DNA of 46,308 nt from Glycomyces dulcitolivorans (lineage in GTDB: Bacteria > Actinomycetota > Actinomycetes > Mycobacteriales > Micromonosporaceae). Made by a program: the position numbers and the translations under genes. A model generated the notes under the pieces. It did not search any database, was not told where the DNA came from, and worked only from the letters and a program-made list of their open reading frames with translations. Below are positions 1-8,534 of the stretch, in pieces (position 1 is the stretch's first letter; each line of letters starts with the position of its first letter). The stretch lies in contig NZ_QFRW01000035.1 of assembly GCF_003265355.1 (NCBI RefSeq), positions 1-46,308 on the forward strand, given 5' to 3'.

Positions 1-263
1 GTGCTCGCCGGCTGGCCCGCGAGCACCGCGACGCCCATGACGGCGGCGAGCCACCCGGAGCCGCGGCGCGGCAGGTTCGGGTCGGCCCGGCCGGCCGCGG
101 CCATGAGGGGGCTGCCGCCGGAGACGTAGTCGTTGTGCCGGTGCGTCTCCGGGACGGAGCGAGCGGGCCGCGCTCGCGGCTCCAGTTCATGCCCCCGGGG
201 GTGTCCCGTCGCCCGCTCCGGGAGACCCTGCGGGCCGCCGGACGCGGAGGCGGCCGGGCGCCC
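1..263. other. window-edge stretch, no secure gene
   Basis: No gene can be assigned with confidence here. On the minus strand, in the same frame as the downstream end of the neighbouring universal stress protein gene, the translation running off the window edge contains a plausible hydrophobic segment (WLAAVMGVAVLAG). That reading has no ATG or GTG before position 104. A second minus frame opens with ATG near 192 (MNWSRERG) and also runs off the edge. Either could be the start of a small membrane protein cut by the window boundary; neither is recognised. Confidence 0.2.
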
Positions 264-689
264 TCAGGCGCGGACCACCACGACCGGGCACCGGGCGTGC
301 GTCACGCAGTGGAGGCCGACCGAGCCGAGCAGGGTCCCCGCCAGCGCGCCCCGGCCGCGGCTGCCGACCACCAGCAGATCCGCCGTCTCGGAGCGTTCGA
401 CCAGGATCTTGGGCGCGTACCCCTGGCGGGTCGCCGGCTCGACCGGCGCGTCTGTCCGGCCGCCGAGGACTTCGCCGATCGACCCGTGCAGCGCCCGTTT
501 GGCGGTGGCCTCGAAGGACTCGCCGGGCAGGTCCTCGACCGGGGAGCCGTACAGGTTCGGAATCTGCCAGACGTGCAGCGCCTCCACCACGGCGCCGAGG
601 CGCTCGGCGTGGTCGATCGCCCAGCGCAGGGCGTCCAGGGACGCCGGCGAGCCGTCGATCCCCACCACGAAGCGTTCCTGTTCCGCCAT
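264..689 (-). CDS. universal stress protein (UspA family)
   Basis: A 141-residue single Usp domain, the usual length for the family. The N-terminus has the first beta strand and Asp of the nucleotide pocket (VVGIDGS). The C-terminal half carries the ATP-binding signature G-x2-G-x9-G-S (GSRGRGALAGTLLGS), so it is expected to bind ATP like the MJ0577-type subclass. The ATG at 689 follows an AAGGAG ribosome-binding site at good spacing. It is divergent from a second Usp gene beginning at 883, and the two share the layout (I/V)VVG(I/V)DGS near the start and HAxCPV near the end. Usp proteins act in the cytoplasm during stress or dormancy; a precise role cannot be read from sequence. Confidence 0.93.
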   Translation of the reverse strand: MAEQERFVVGIDGSPASLDALRWAIDHAERLGAVVEALHVWQIPNLYGSPVEDLPGESFEATAKRALHGSIGEVLGGRTDAPVEPATRQGYAPKILVERSETADLLVVGSRGRGALAGTLLGSVGLHCVTHARCPVVVVRA

Positions 690-882
690 CGGTCTCTCCT
701 TGCAGGAAGTTCGCCGCTCCTGATTCGACCGTAGCAGCGTTCACCCCTGCGGGTCACCCGGACGCGAGCCGCGTCGCCGCATGCCGGCCGGAGATGACCA
801 CTGGCACCGCAGGCCGGGACCTCCGGCCCTGAACCGGCGGCGCCTGCGCGAGCAGGCTTGCAGGTGAAGTGAAGGAGGAGCC

Positions 883-1341
883 ATGACGGACTTCGAACGC
901 TCCGGGAGCCGCATCGTCGTCGGCGTCGACGGATCGGCCCACTCGCACCAGGCGCTCGAATGGGCGCTCGCCTACGCCGAGGAGCTGCACCTCGACGTCA
1001 CCGCGGTGCACGCCTGGCAGTTCCCGTACGCCTACGGCTCGGGGGCGACGATCCTGGCCGCCGAGGACTTCTCCGCCCAGGCGCGGCGCGTCCTCGACGG
1101 CGCCGTGGACAAGGCCGCCGCCGGGCACCCTTCGGTGCGAATTGCGCGGCACGTCGTCGAGGGCCACCCGGCGCGGGTGCTGATCGAGCAGTCCAAGGGC
1201 GCCCACATGCTCATCGTCGGAAGCCGCGGCCACGGCGCGTTCGTGGGCGCTTTCATCGGATCGGTGAGCCAGCACTGCGTCAGCCGCGCCCACTGCCCGG
1301 TCCTCATCGTCCGCGAAGCCGACCGGCCCGACGCAGGCTGA
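883..1341 (+). CDS. universal stress protein (UspA family)
   Basis: A 152-residue single Usp domain. IVVGVDGS lies near residue 11, and the ATP-binding signature GSRGHGAFVGAFIGS (G-x2-G-x9-G-S) sits in the last third, followed by the conserved HCPVLIV strand. A strong AAGGAGG site precedes the ATG at 883. It is transcribed away from the paralogous Usp gene ending at 689 across a 193-bp spacer. The paralogues share the WQ(I/F)PxxYGS segment after the second beta strand, so they probably arose by local duplication followed by inversion. No fused kinase or antiporter domain is present. Confidence 0.93.
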   Translation: MTDFERSGSRIVVGVDGSAHSHQALEWALAYAEELHLDVTAVHAWQFPYAYGSGATILAAEDFSAQARRVLDGAVDKAAAGHPSVRIARHVVEGHPARVLIEQSKGAHMLIVGSRGHGAFVGAFIGSVSQHCVSRAHCPVLIVREADRPDAG

Positions 1342-1585
1342 CCGCGGGGAGGCCGGAGTCGCAGCGCCCGTCGTCCGCGGTCCCGGTCCATCCGCGGCGG
1401 CGGGATCAGCAGGCCGTCGCTCGCCTCGTCATGCGGACGGTCATTCGGCCTCGGCCGAGCTGGCCGGTGCCGCCTCGGTCGCCGGGTCCGAGGGTCCGGC
1501 GGCATGATGGCCGGTCCCGAGGCGGACCTCGGGACCGGGTCCTGAGCGACACGGACCCGGGTCGGCGGAGTCCGTGCCGCTCAGG

Positions 1586-4500
1586 TCAGCGGACGAGTTG
1601 CCATTGCTGGTTGGCGCCGCCCCAGTCGCTGTACTGCACGACGGCGGCACCGTCGCCGGTCGCCGCGCCCTGGACCTCGACCGCCTTACCGCTGTTGCGA
1701 TTGATCAGACGCACATAGCCGCTGTCGGAGTCGGCCAACCGGAACTGCTGGTTGGCGCCATTGTGGTCGGTCCACTGGTGGACCGCGGCACCGTCGGCGG
1801 TCGACCAGCCCGACACGTCCAGCGCCTTCCCCGAGTGCCGCGCCCTGATCCGGAAGTACCCGCCCCCGGCATCCACGAACTGGAACTGCTGGTTGTAGGC
1901 GTTCGTGCGGGTCCACTGGTGAAGCAGGGCCCCGTCGGCAGTGGACACACCGCTGACGTCCAGGACCTTGCCGCTGTTGCGGTTCACCAGGACGTACCAG
2001 GCGGTGGGGTCCGGCCCTTTCAGCGTTCCGAGGCGGGCGAGCGCATGGCTGAGCGCTCGCTCGGGGGCGTCGATCTGGTTCTGCGTGCCGGCCACTCCTG
2101 CTGCCGCTGTTCGCGCTTCGGCGAGCGCGTCGCGCATCGCCGCCCACGCTTCGGTGGGATAGTCCCCGGAGTCCAGTGATTCGGCGTGGGCGATCGCTGC
2201 CTCCAGGTCGCCTTTGTCGAGCGGCTGGTTCTGCGCCGTCAGCGTGTCGCTCAGCAGGAAGTGGTCGAAGTCGACGTGGCCCCCGGTCTGCTGGGTCGCG
2301 TAGTTGAACAGTGCGACCCGGTGTCCCATGAAGTGCAGGGATCCGCCGAATTCGAGCGGGCCGACGGCGTTGCCGAGCCGGGTCCAATCGATCCCGTCCG
2401 GACTGCAGTAGAAGGTCGTGAAGAGCTGCCCCTCGCTCCGAGTGAAGTCCAGATCCGCCTTGAGGTGCACCTCCGTGGCGTCCCCGAGTTCCGCAGTGGC
2501 TCCGGGCAGGAAGCGCTCGATCGCCGCCTGGTCGATCGACGCGGTGAAGGGGCGGCCGCGGTGGACGACTCCCACCGTGTTCACCCCGTTGACGCGCTTG
2601 ACCGCGACGTATGAGAAGTCCTGCCCGAATGCTGCAAGTCCGGCGACGTCGCCGTCGTTCATGCCCGAGATGTCGAGCTTCGTCTCGGCCGACTGCCGAG
2701 GTCCGAAGGAGCGCTGGGAGAGCGTGTTGCGCGCTTCTTCCAGCCAGGTGAGCTCGCCACCGGAGTCGCGGTGCGTGTACGCACCGGTCACGACCTTGCC
2801 GGCCGTCAACCGCAGCCACCCTTCGCGGTCGGTGAGCGACCAGTACCGGTTGTCGGGCGTGTGGTTCCACTCCCAGGCCAGATCGAGGTTCGACCCGTTC
2901 GGGGCGATCTCATCGGGATGCGGCAGCTCGACGGCGGAGGACCGGCCGACGAGTGACACGTCGTCGACCTTGTAGTCCATGAGGTGCGTGTCGGGGTCCG
3001 TCGACGGATCGCTCACCCAGGGGGTCTCGATGAAGATGCGGACGTCGGAGAGTGCTTGGGAGGCGGGGATCGTGAACGACCCGGACACCTTGCCCCAGGT
3101 CCCGCGGGTCACGGCCGTGGCGGGTGTGAGGTTGGCGAAGGTCGTGCTGCCGCCGCTGTACCGGGCGGTGATGATGAACGGCTTGGTCGCCGGGCTTGCG
3201 GGGTTCTCGTATTTGATCCATGCCGAGACGTCGTAGGTGACGCCGTGCTGCACCTTGCCGGTGACGCCCTGCGCCGGCCCCGATCCTGTGGCGTTCCGCC
3301 CGGTGACGGCGATCGCGGTCGAGCCGGTGTGCGCGTCCGTCGTCGTCGAGAGCGTAGCGCCGTCGTTGGCGATCCAGCCCTGGGTGCTTCCGGACTCGAC
3401 GCCGGGATTGCCGAAGAGTTCGACCCCGACCAGCGTCTCGTCGATGTCGGGCGGTGCCGGCAGGGTCCACTGCTCGTCCTGGAAGGCACGGTGCGGCGCA
3501 TCGTTGTCGAAGTCGTCGGACACGACGATGGCCTTGAGCCGCTCGAAGCGCTCCTGCTCCGGGGCGAGCCTGATCGGCTTCTCGAAGACGCCGTCGACCG
3601 GCACGACGCCGTTGTCGCCGAAGGTCGGCCACCCGCCGCTCCAGGTCGCCGGGATCAGCGCCGGGATGCGGCCGACCGGATACGAGTCACGGAAGAAGAA
3701 GCCGTACCAGTCGTCGTCGCCCGCGTCGTTCGCGATGGGCACGAGGCTGCCTTGGGCGAATCCGTTCGAGGCCAGCGCTCCACGGGACTCGTAGGGCGCT
3801 GCGGTGTCCGCGAGGCGCCCGAGCAGTTCGGTCGAGCGGAACATGACGACCTGTCGACCGTTGCTGCGCCAGGTGATCATCACCACGTAGTAGTAGCCGT
3901 CGATGAAGAACACCTGGGCGCCCTCGAAGATCCCGTCGCTGCCGACGTACGGCTCGCTTGCGTAGTCGCTGCGCCGGATGAAGTCCGGGAAGTCCTGCTC
4001 GACCGCCGTCAGCGTCGGGTTCAGCCGAACCGCGCTGACGCCGCCGTAGACGATGTACGGCGTTCCGCCGCGGGCGTCGTCGAAGAAGAGCGACGGGTCG
4101 TGGAAGCCTCGACCGAACGCCGTCTTCGTCCACGCTCCGTTCTCGATGTCGTCGGTGCGGTAGAGGAAGGCGCCGCCGAGGTTCAGCGAGTTGATGAGCA
4201 CGTAGTAGGTGCCGTCGTGGAAGCGGATCGACGACGCCCACTGCCCCTGCCCGTAGGAGTTCGAGCCGTTGCGCAGGGACGCGGCGTCACTGATGTCGAG
4301 GCGGTCGAACGCGTAGTTCACGATCTCCCAGTTGACGAGGTCGTACGACTTCATGATCGGTGCGCCCGGGCTGAGATGCATCGTCGTGCTGACCATGTAG
4401 TAGACGTCGCGCCCCTCGTCGTTCTGCGACGCGGGGACGCGCTCGACACTGACATCCGGCACGTCGGAGTTCAGCATGGGAACCGTGTAGGAGCCGTCGC

Positions 4501-4708
4501 CGGCGTCCGTCGTCGTATACGACGAATCGGGATTCCATGCTTCGGCGGCCTGGGCGGTGCCCGTCGACGCGGACGCGTCGACACTCATCTGCTGGGCTTG
4601 GGCTGCGGCGAACGGGTCGAGTGCGGTCGCGGCGGCGGCCCCGGCGAGCGCGCCGGCTCCGCCGATGAGCATCCGCCTGCGGCTCTTGGGGGTTTCCATC
4701 CAGGCCAT
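1586..4708 (-). CDS. secreted multidomain GH43-type glycosidase with ricin-type lectin
   Basis: A 1,040-residue exported enzyme, probably acting on plant cell-wall arabinoxylan or a related glycan. Residues 9-40 form a twin-arginine signal (SRRRMLIGG plus a hydrophobic Ala-rich stretch). Residues about 75-390 resemble the five-bladed GH43 propeller: a candidate base Asp85 (VPDVSV), pKa-modulating Asp204 (FHDPSLFF) and acid Glu262 (FEGAQVFF) are all present, with the typical YYMVSTTMHLSPGAPIM loop. Then come a CBM4/9-like beta sandwich (about 430-590), a GH43 C-terminal concanavalin-like domain (about 600-830), a helical FIVAR-like stretch (about 835-895) and a ricin-type beta-trefoil (about 900-1,040) with three repeats ending in NQQF or NQQW. 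AAGGAG precedes the ATG. The promoter and candidate operator upstream suggest sugar-responsive control. Exact substrate is unknown. Confidence 0.88.
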   Translation of the reverse strand: MAWMETPKSRRRMLIGGAGALAGAAAATALDPFAAAQAQQMSVDASASTGTAQAAEAWNPDSSYTTTDAGDGSYTVPMLNSDVPDVSVERVPASQNDEGRDVYYMVSTTMHLSPGAPIMKSYDLVNWEIVNYAFDRLDISDAASLRNGSNSYGQGQWASSIRFHDGTYYVLINSLNLGGAFLYRTDDIENGAWTKTAFGRGFHDPSLFFDDARGGTPYIVYGGVSAVRLNPTLTAVEQDFPDFIRRSDYASEPYVGSDGIFEGAQVFFIDGYYYVVMITWRSNGRQVVMFRSTELLGRLADTAAPYESRGALASNGFAQGSLVPIANDAGDDDWYGFFFRDSYPVGRIPALIPATWSGGWPTFGDNGVVPVDGVFEKPIRLAPEQERFERLKAIVVSDDFDNDAPHRAFQDEQWTLPAPPDIDETLVGVELFGNPGVESGSTQGWIANDGATLSTTTDAHTGSTAIAVTGRNATGSGPAQGVTGKVQHGVTYDVSAWIKYENPASPATKPFIITARYSGGSTTFANLTPATAVTRGTWGKVSGSFTIPASQALSDVRIFIETPWVSDPSTDPDTHLMDYKVDDVSLVGRSSAVELPHPDEIAPNGSNLDLAWEWNHTPDNRYWSLTDREGWLRLTAGKVVTGAYTHRDSGGELTWLEEARNTLSQRSFGPRQSAETKLDISGMNDGDVAGLAAFGQDFSYVAVKRVNGVNTVGVVHRGRPFTASIDQAAIERFLPGATAELGDATEVHLKADLDFTRSEGQLFTTFYCSPDGIDWTRLGNAVGPLEFGGSLHFMGHRVALFNYATQQTGGHVDFDHFLLSDTLTAQNQPLDKGDLEAAIAHAESLDSGDYPTEAWAAMRDALAEARTAAAGVAGTQNQIDAPERALSHALARLGTLKGPDPTAWYVLVNRNSGKVLDVSGVSTADGALLHQWTRTNAYNQQFQFVDAGGGYFRIRARHSGKALDVSGWSTADGAAVHQWTDHNGANQQFRLADSDSGYVRLINRNSGKAVEVQGAATGDGAAVVQYSDWGGANQQWQLVR

Positions 4709-4828
4709 GGTGGTCTCCTTGGTCGAGGTTCGTCGGGTCGTGGAGGCGCGGAGCGGGACAGGGTCGAGCAGTCGGGTGCGGCCGATGTCATCGGATGATC
4801 GCCAGCGGACGCGGGCACAAGGAATGCC

Positions 4829-4842
4829 TGTTATCGCTCACA
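4829..4842. promoter_or_regulatory. candidate LacI-family operator for the GH43 gene
   Basis: TGTTATCGCTCACA is an imperfect palindrome around a central CG, with TGT and ACA ends. This is the form seen at LacI/GalR-family sites of sugar-utilisation genes. It lies about 40 bp downstream of the predicted transcription start and 120 bp upstream of the ATG, a roadblock position. No LacI-type gene is in the window, so any regulator would be encoded elsewhere. Confidence 0.45.
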
Positions 4843-4890
4843 CATCGCAACTTGAGCCCGAAACATCTGATGGATTCTCCGGCGATTCGA

Positions 4891-4919
4891 ACTATAGAGA
4901 GATCTCGATGTGTAGTCAA
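4891..4919 (-). promoter_or_regulatory. sigma-70-type promoter of the GH43 gene
   Basis: On the minus strand, TTGACT (4914-4919) and TATAGT (4891-4896) are separated by exactly 17 bp, close to the vegetative consensus and unusual in such GC-rich DNA. The predicted start near 4884 gives a leader of about 175 nt before the ATG at 4708, and the leader contains the candidate LacI-type palindrome. Confidence 0.6.
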
Positions 4920-5162
4920 CGGCTCGACGGAAGTTTGTTGGTACACCTGGCGTTAAACTAGGCCGGGCCGGGCCGGGGCGCAGGCGGAGGCGTTCGCCGC
5001 CCCGGCGTCGGGAACGGTGGCCGAACTCCCCTTGCGCGAGGACGACCGGTGAGCCGGGCCCGTTCTCAGCCGATGTGTGGTCCGCTCTCTCGGATTCCGC
5101 AGCTGCGGGCGCCAGTGCCGCTGGAGCATCTATCGTGGACCGCGAGATCTGTGGAGGTGCCT

Positions 5163-6143
5163 GTGCTTGCGTCCTGGTATGACCGGCAAGGCCCGGCCGG
5201 GGCAGTGCTCCAGGTCGGGGAGCTTCCCGACCCGGTGCCGGGCCCGGGCGAGGTCCGAGTGAGGGTGCGCTGGTCCGGCGTGAACCCGGGCGACACCAAG
5301 AAGCGTCGCGGGTGGCTCGGCTCGGCCATGCCCTTCCCCAGGGTCATCCCGCACAGCGATGCCGCCGGGACCGTCGACTCGGTCGGCGAGGGCGCCGATC
5401 CGTCCCTGCTCGGCCGACGAGTGTGGGTCTACGGGGCCCAGTCCTATCGGCCGTTCGGCACCGCCGCGCAGTTCACGGTCGTTCCCGCCGAACTGGCGGC
5501 CCCGCTGCCCGACAACGTGGGTGACGAGCTGGGAGCCTGCCTGGGCATTCCCGGCATCACCGCGCACCGGGCGGTCTTCGGCGACGGGCCGGTGGAGGGG
5601 CGCGTCGTCCTGGTCCACGGGGTCCTCGGCGGCGTCGCGTCGGTCGCGGCCCGGCTCGCCGCCTGGGGCGGGGCCACGGTGATCGGGACGGTCCGTCGCT
5701 CGGCGGACCTCGCCTCGGTCGATCCGGTCGCAGTACCGGTCGCCGTCGCGCTCGACCAGGCCGATCCGGTGGCGGCGATCCGCGAGCACGCGCCGGACGG
5801 CGTCGACCGGGTCGTGGAGGTGTCCCTGTCGGACAACGCCGACCTCGACGCCGCCGTGACCGCGCTCGGCGGTGTCGTCGCCGCCTACGGCACCCGTGAA
5901 GACGCGACCCACTTGCCGTTCTGGCCCATGCTCTTCAACAACCTCACGGTGCGACTGCTCGGGAGCGACGACTTCCCCGCCGCCGCCAAGCTCCAGGCCG
6001 CACACGACCTCACAGCGGCCGCCGCCGACGGGGCCTTGACCGTCGCACTCGGCGAGGCGTATCCGCTGGAACAGATCGCCGCCGCCCACGACCAGGTCGA
6101 CGCCGGCAGCCGCGGCCGGGTTCTGGTCGCCCTCCCGGACTGA
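5163..6143 (+). CDS. MDR-family NADPH:quinone-reductase-like oxidoreductase
   Basis: A zinc-independent medium-chain dehydrogenase/reductase of the quinone oxidoreductase type. The N-terminal GroES-like fold contains WSGVNPGDTKKR and IPHSDAAGTVDSVG. The Rossmann half contains VLVHGVLGGVASVAARLA, the NADPH-binding glycine-rich loop of the family. Expected activity is NADPH-dependent reduction of quinones or alpha,beta-unsaturated carbonyls in the cytoplasm. The frame is open from 5049, but GTG at 5163 follows a GGAGG site (5153-5157) at ideal spacing and gives a normal N-terminus (VLASWYDRQG), 326 residues. It converges on the hydrolase gene ending at 6196 and has no obvious operon partner. 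Confidence 0.85.
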   Translation: MLASWYDRQGPAGAVLQVGELPDPVPGPGEVRVRVRWSGVNPGDTKKRRGWLGSAMPFPRVIPHSDAAGTVDSVGEGADPSLLGRRVWVYGAQSYRPFGTAAQFTVVPAELAAPLPDNVGDELGACLGIPGITAHRAVFGDGPVEGRVVLVHGVLGGVASVAARLAAWGGATVIGTVRRSADLASVDPVAVPVAVALDQADPVAAIREHAPDGVDRVVEVSLSDNADLDAAVTALGGVVAAYGTREDATHLPFWPMLFNNLTVRLLGSDDFPAAAKLQAAHDLTAAAADGALTVALGEAYPLEQIAAAHDQVDAGSRGRVLVALPD

Positions 6144-6195
6144 CCACTCTCAAGGGACGCTCGGCGATCGGGTCGCACGCGAAGCAACCCGGCGT

Positions 6196-6993
6196 TCACG
6201 ATTCGATGAAGTCGCGGATCTCCCGGGCCAGCGCATCGGGGGCGGTCAGGTACGCCTCGTGCGCGTGGCCGGGGATCTGGACGAGTCGCGCGTCGGGCAG
6301 CGCGCCCTGGAGGCGCCGCGACGTCTCGATGAGCACGGGAGGGCTGAGCTCCCCGGTGACGAGCAGTGTCGGGCAGGTGATCAGGGCGGTCCGGTCGAGG
6401 TCGTCCCCGAAGCCGTCGATGGCCCGCAGCTCGCGCGCCCAAGTGGGGGCCATGGACGCGCGGGCGGCCCAGACGGGACTGGCGCGAAAGGCCTCGATCG
6501 CCGCCTCGGGCATCCGCAGGAAGTTCCGCAGCCCGAAGGCCAGGGCGTCGTCGTAGTCGCCCTCGGCCACGAGCTTCTCGTACGGGGCGATGGCGTCGCC
6601 GCCGACCGGACCGTGCAGCGGGACCGGGGGCTCATAGAGGATGAAGGCGGCGGGAGGCTGCCGGAGGGCGAGGCCCAGGGCGACGAGGCCGCCGTAGGAG
6701 TGGCCGAAGAGGACCGCGTCAGGGCCGGCGAGTTCGAGCACGGCGGCGATGTCCTCCTGTTCGCGCTCGAAGTCGAACTTCGGGCCGTCCTCGCTGGCGC
6801 CGTGGCCGCGGCGGTCGACCGCGTAGGTGGTGCAGTGCGGGGCGAGCGCGTCGGCCAGCAGCTGCCAGTCCTGGGCGGTGTTCAGCGCTCCGGGGGAGAT
6901 CACCAGCGGACGGCCGTGTCCGGTGACCGTGGCGGCGATCTTGGTGCCGTCGGCTGAGGTCGCGTGGGCCTGTCGAGTCGGTTCGCTGGTCAT
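6196..6993 (-). CDS. alpha/beta hydrolase
   Basis: A 265-residue alpha/beta-hydrolase of the epoxide hydrolase / haloperoxidase-like group. The nucleophile elbow GHSYGG is near residue 97. The acidic residue is probably in LLVTGELSPP, where Glu replaces the more common Asp. The catalytic His is in IPGHAHEAYL near the C-terminus. The oxyanion region reads ISPGALNTAQDW. No signal peptide, so cytoplasmic. The gene is divergent from a MarR regulator at 7139, and the spacer holds two near-identical palindromes. It is the likely target of that regulator. Substrate is unknown. Confidence 0.85.
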   Translation of the reverse strand: MTSEPTRQAHATSADGTKIAATVTGHGRPLVISPGALNTAQDWQLLADALAPHCTTYAVDRRGHGASEDGPKFDFEREQEDIAAVLELAGPDAVLFGHSYGGLVALGLALRQPPAAFILYEPPVPLHGPVGGDAIAPYEKLVAEGDYDDALAFGLRNFLRMPEAAIEAFRASPVWAARASMAPTWARELRAIDGFGDDLDRTALITCPTLLVTGELSPPVLIETSRRLQGALPDARLVQIPGHAHEAYLTAPDALAREIRDFIES

Positions 6994-7099
6994 GGAGCCT
7001 GCCCTTCGGTGTTTCGGCGGCCGCGCGGTTCGCGGCCCGGCGGGAATCGGTCTGTTCGGTGCCGTTCGACGGCGCCGGAATCGACGCTAGCATGAATAT

Positions 7100-7126
7100 A
7101 TTCCATGGAATAATATTCCATGGAAC
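7100..7126. promoter_or_regulatory. twin palindromic operator, MarR / hydrolase spacer
   Basis: TTCCATGGAA occurs twice (7101-7110 and 7116-7125), 15 bp centre to centre. Each copy is a perfect palindrome; the first extends to ATTCCATGGAAT. The pair sits between divergent genes starting at 6993 (minus) and 7139 (plus), only 14 bp before the MarR start. MarR dimers typically bind such inverted repeats to repress themselves and the divergent gene. Confidence 0.7.
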
Positions 7127-7138
7127 TTATCTGATAGG

Positions 7139-7600
7139 GTGTGCGGCGTGACGCAATCAGGAGACGGAGTCCGGTGGCTTACCGATCTGGTCCGGCTGGA
7201 GATCGTCCTCTGGGATCGGGTCGACGCTCGGCTGAAGGCCGATCATGAACTGCCGCTGCCGTACTTCGAGGCACTGCACATGTTCGCACCGGATCCTGAC
7301 GCGAGCCTGCGGATCGGCGACCTCGCCGGAAGGCTGCGCATCAGCGTCGGAGGGGCCAGCAAACTCGCCGACCGAGTCGTCGCTTCGGGGCTGCTCCGCC
7401 GCGACCCCGATCCCGACGACCGCCGGGCCAGCAGGGTCGCGCTGACTCCCGAGGGCAGGGCAATCCTGGCCGCGGCCTCCGAATCCTATGAGGATGAAGT
7501 GGACCGGCTTCTCGGAACCGCCCTCGACGAAGCCGACCGACGGCACATGCATGCCCTCGTGGTCAGGCTGCTCGCTTCGGCCAGCGAGGATGCGGGCTAG
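7139..7600 (+). CDS. MarR-family transcriptional regulator
   Basis: A 153-residue winged-helix MarR protein. The recognition region reads LAGRLRISVGGASKLADRVVASGLL, followed by the wing signature DPDDRRASRVALTPEG, with flanking dimerisation helices. It is the usual length for the family. GTG at 7139 or GTG at 7148 could start translation; neither has a strong Shine-Dalgarno and the operator lies immediately upstream, so a short or leaderless transcript is possible. It is expected to repress its own gene and the divergent alpha/beta hydrolase through the twin TTCCATGGAA sites, with a small hydrophobic or phenolic ligand releasing it. Confidence 0.9.
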   Translation: MCGVTQSGDGVRWLTDLVRLEIVLWDRVDARLKADHELPLPYFEALHMFAPDPDASLRIGDLAGRLRISVGGASKLADRVVASGLLRRDPDPDDRRASRVALTPEGRAILAAASESYEDEVDRLLGTALDEADRRHMHALVVRLLASASEDAG

Positions 7601-7628
7601 GGCCTGTTGCCGGTGGTGGCTCAGCGGC

Positions 7629-8258
7629 TCACAGTGTCCAAGGGCCGGTTGACGGGCGGATCGCCAGGGCGACAGGTGGCGTCAGTGGTTCGGCTCCGGC
7701 GGGTGTCAGGCCCTGGAACAGGATCGCAAGGTAGCGGCACCAGCCGTCGCTGCCGGGATCCATGGTCCACAATGTGCTCGTCAGCATCGCCATGATCCGG
7801 AGCAGGTCCTCGGGGACGAGGTCGGCGCGGAGGCGGCCGGCGTCCTGCGCCCTTCGCGTCAGCAGTGTCATCGCGTCCCTGAACGGCGGATAGAACTCCG
7901 CGGTCAGGTCGGCGGCGCCGCGCGCCGCGGCCAGGGTGTTGAGCTCGCGGCTCGCCAGGCCCATGGCCGCCTCGATCAGGGTGAGGAGGCCGTGCATCGG
8001 GTCCTCGTCCGCCAGCGCCCGCTCGATCGCGGGCGTCAGGTCCTCGGTGACGGTCTGGCTCAAGGCGGCCCGGACCAGGTCCTCTTTGGTCGGGAAGTGG
8101 TTGTAGAGCGTCCGGATGCGCACGCCTGCACGCCGGGCGATCTCCTCAAGCGGCGCTTCGGGGCCGAGGTCGGCGAAGACCGCGCGGGCGGTGCGCGCCA
8201 GGCGCTCGGCGTTGCGCGCCGCATCGGCGCGCAGCGGGCGCGCGGGTTCGCTGGGCAT
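7629..8258 (-). CDS. TetR/AcrR-family transcriptional regulator
   Basis: A 209-residue TetR regulator. The N-terminal helix-turn-helix has ARRAGVRIRTLYNHFPTKEDLV, the hallmark of the family, and the remainder is a helical ligand-binding domain. The frame is open to 8291, but the ATG at 8258 (MPSEPARPLR) gives a conventional start. It converges on the MarR gene ending at 7600 and diverges from the FAD reductase at 8535. The spacer carries a 15-bp palindrome that could be its operator. The likely regulon is the reductase and the two SnoaL-like genes behind it. Confidence 0.9.
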   Translation of the reverse strand: MPSEPARPLRADAARNAERLARTARAVFADLGPEAPLEEIARRAGVRIRTLYNHFPTKEDLVRAALSQTVTEDLTPAIERALADEDPMHGLLTLIEAAMGLASRELNTLAAARGAADLTAEFYPPFRDAMTLLTRRAQDAGRLRADLVPEDLLRIMAMLTSTLWTMDPGSDGWCRYLAILFQGLTPAGAEPLTPPVALAIRPSTGPWTL

Positions 8259-8310
8259 CCGACAAGGATACCAACATGCAGCCAAATGCAAGATATGTTA
8301 GCCTTTGCCC

Positions 8311-8325
8311 GCAAGTTGAACTTGC
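8311..8325. promoter_or_regulatory. candidate TetR operator
   Basis: GCAAGTTGAACTTGC is a perfect 7-bp inverted repeat around one central base, located 53 bp upstream of the TetR start on the side facing the reductase gene. It lies in a locally AT-richer stretch that also holds two AATGCAA direct repeats. Size and symmetry fit a TetR dimer site. Confidence 0.5.
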
Positions 8326-8534
8326 AGTTGAATGCAATATTCGACCGAGGTGGGGAGTTCAATGAGGCCTGACATCGGGCTGCGCGAGTACGGGACCGCA
8401 CGACGCGGCGCGTGGTCGGCCAGGAAAGCCGTCCAGCGACGCAAGTCAGACGGCGTCGCGACATCGCCGATCGGAACGGTCGGACCGGACGAGGGCCAAG
8501 CGTCCCCGGCGGCCGTCATCCGTTCGGCCGCAGC

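Noticed and set aside
1342-1585. GC-rich inverted segments after the second Usp gene
   Set aside because: Several short complementary stretches but no clear stem followed by a U-tract, so not called a terminator.
2984-4798. 604-residue plus-strand frame opposite the GH43 gene
   Set aside because: Arg/Val/Asp-rich shadow; the minus strand has signal peptide, catalytic residues and lectin repeats.
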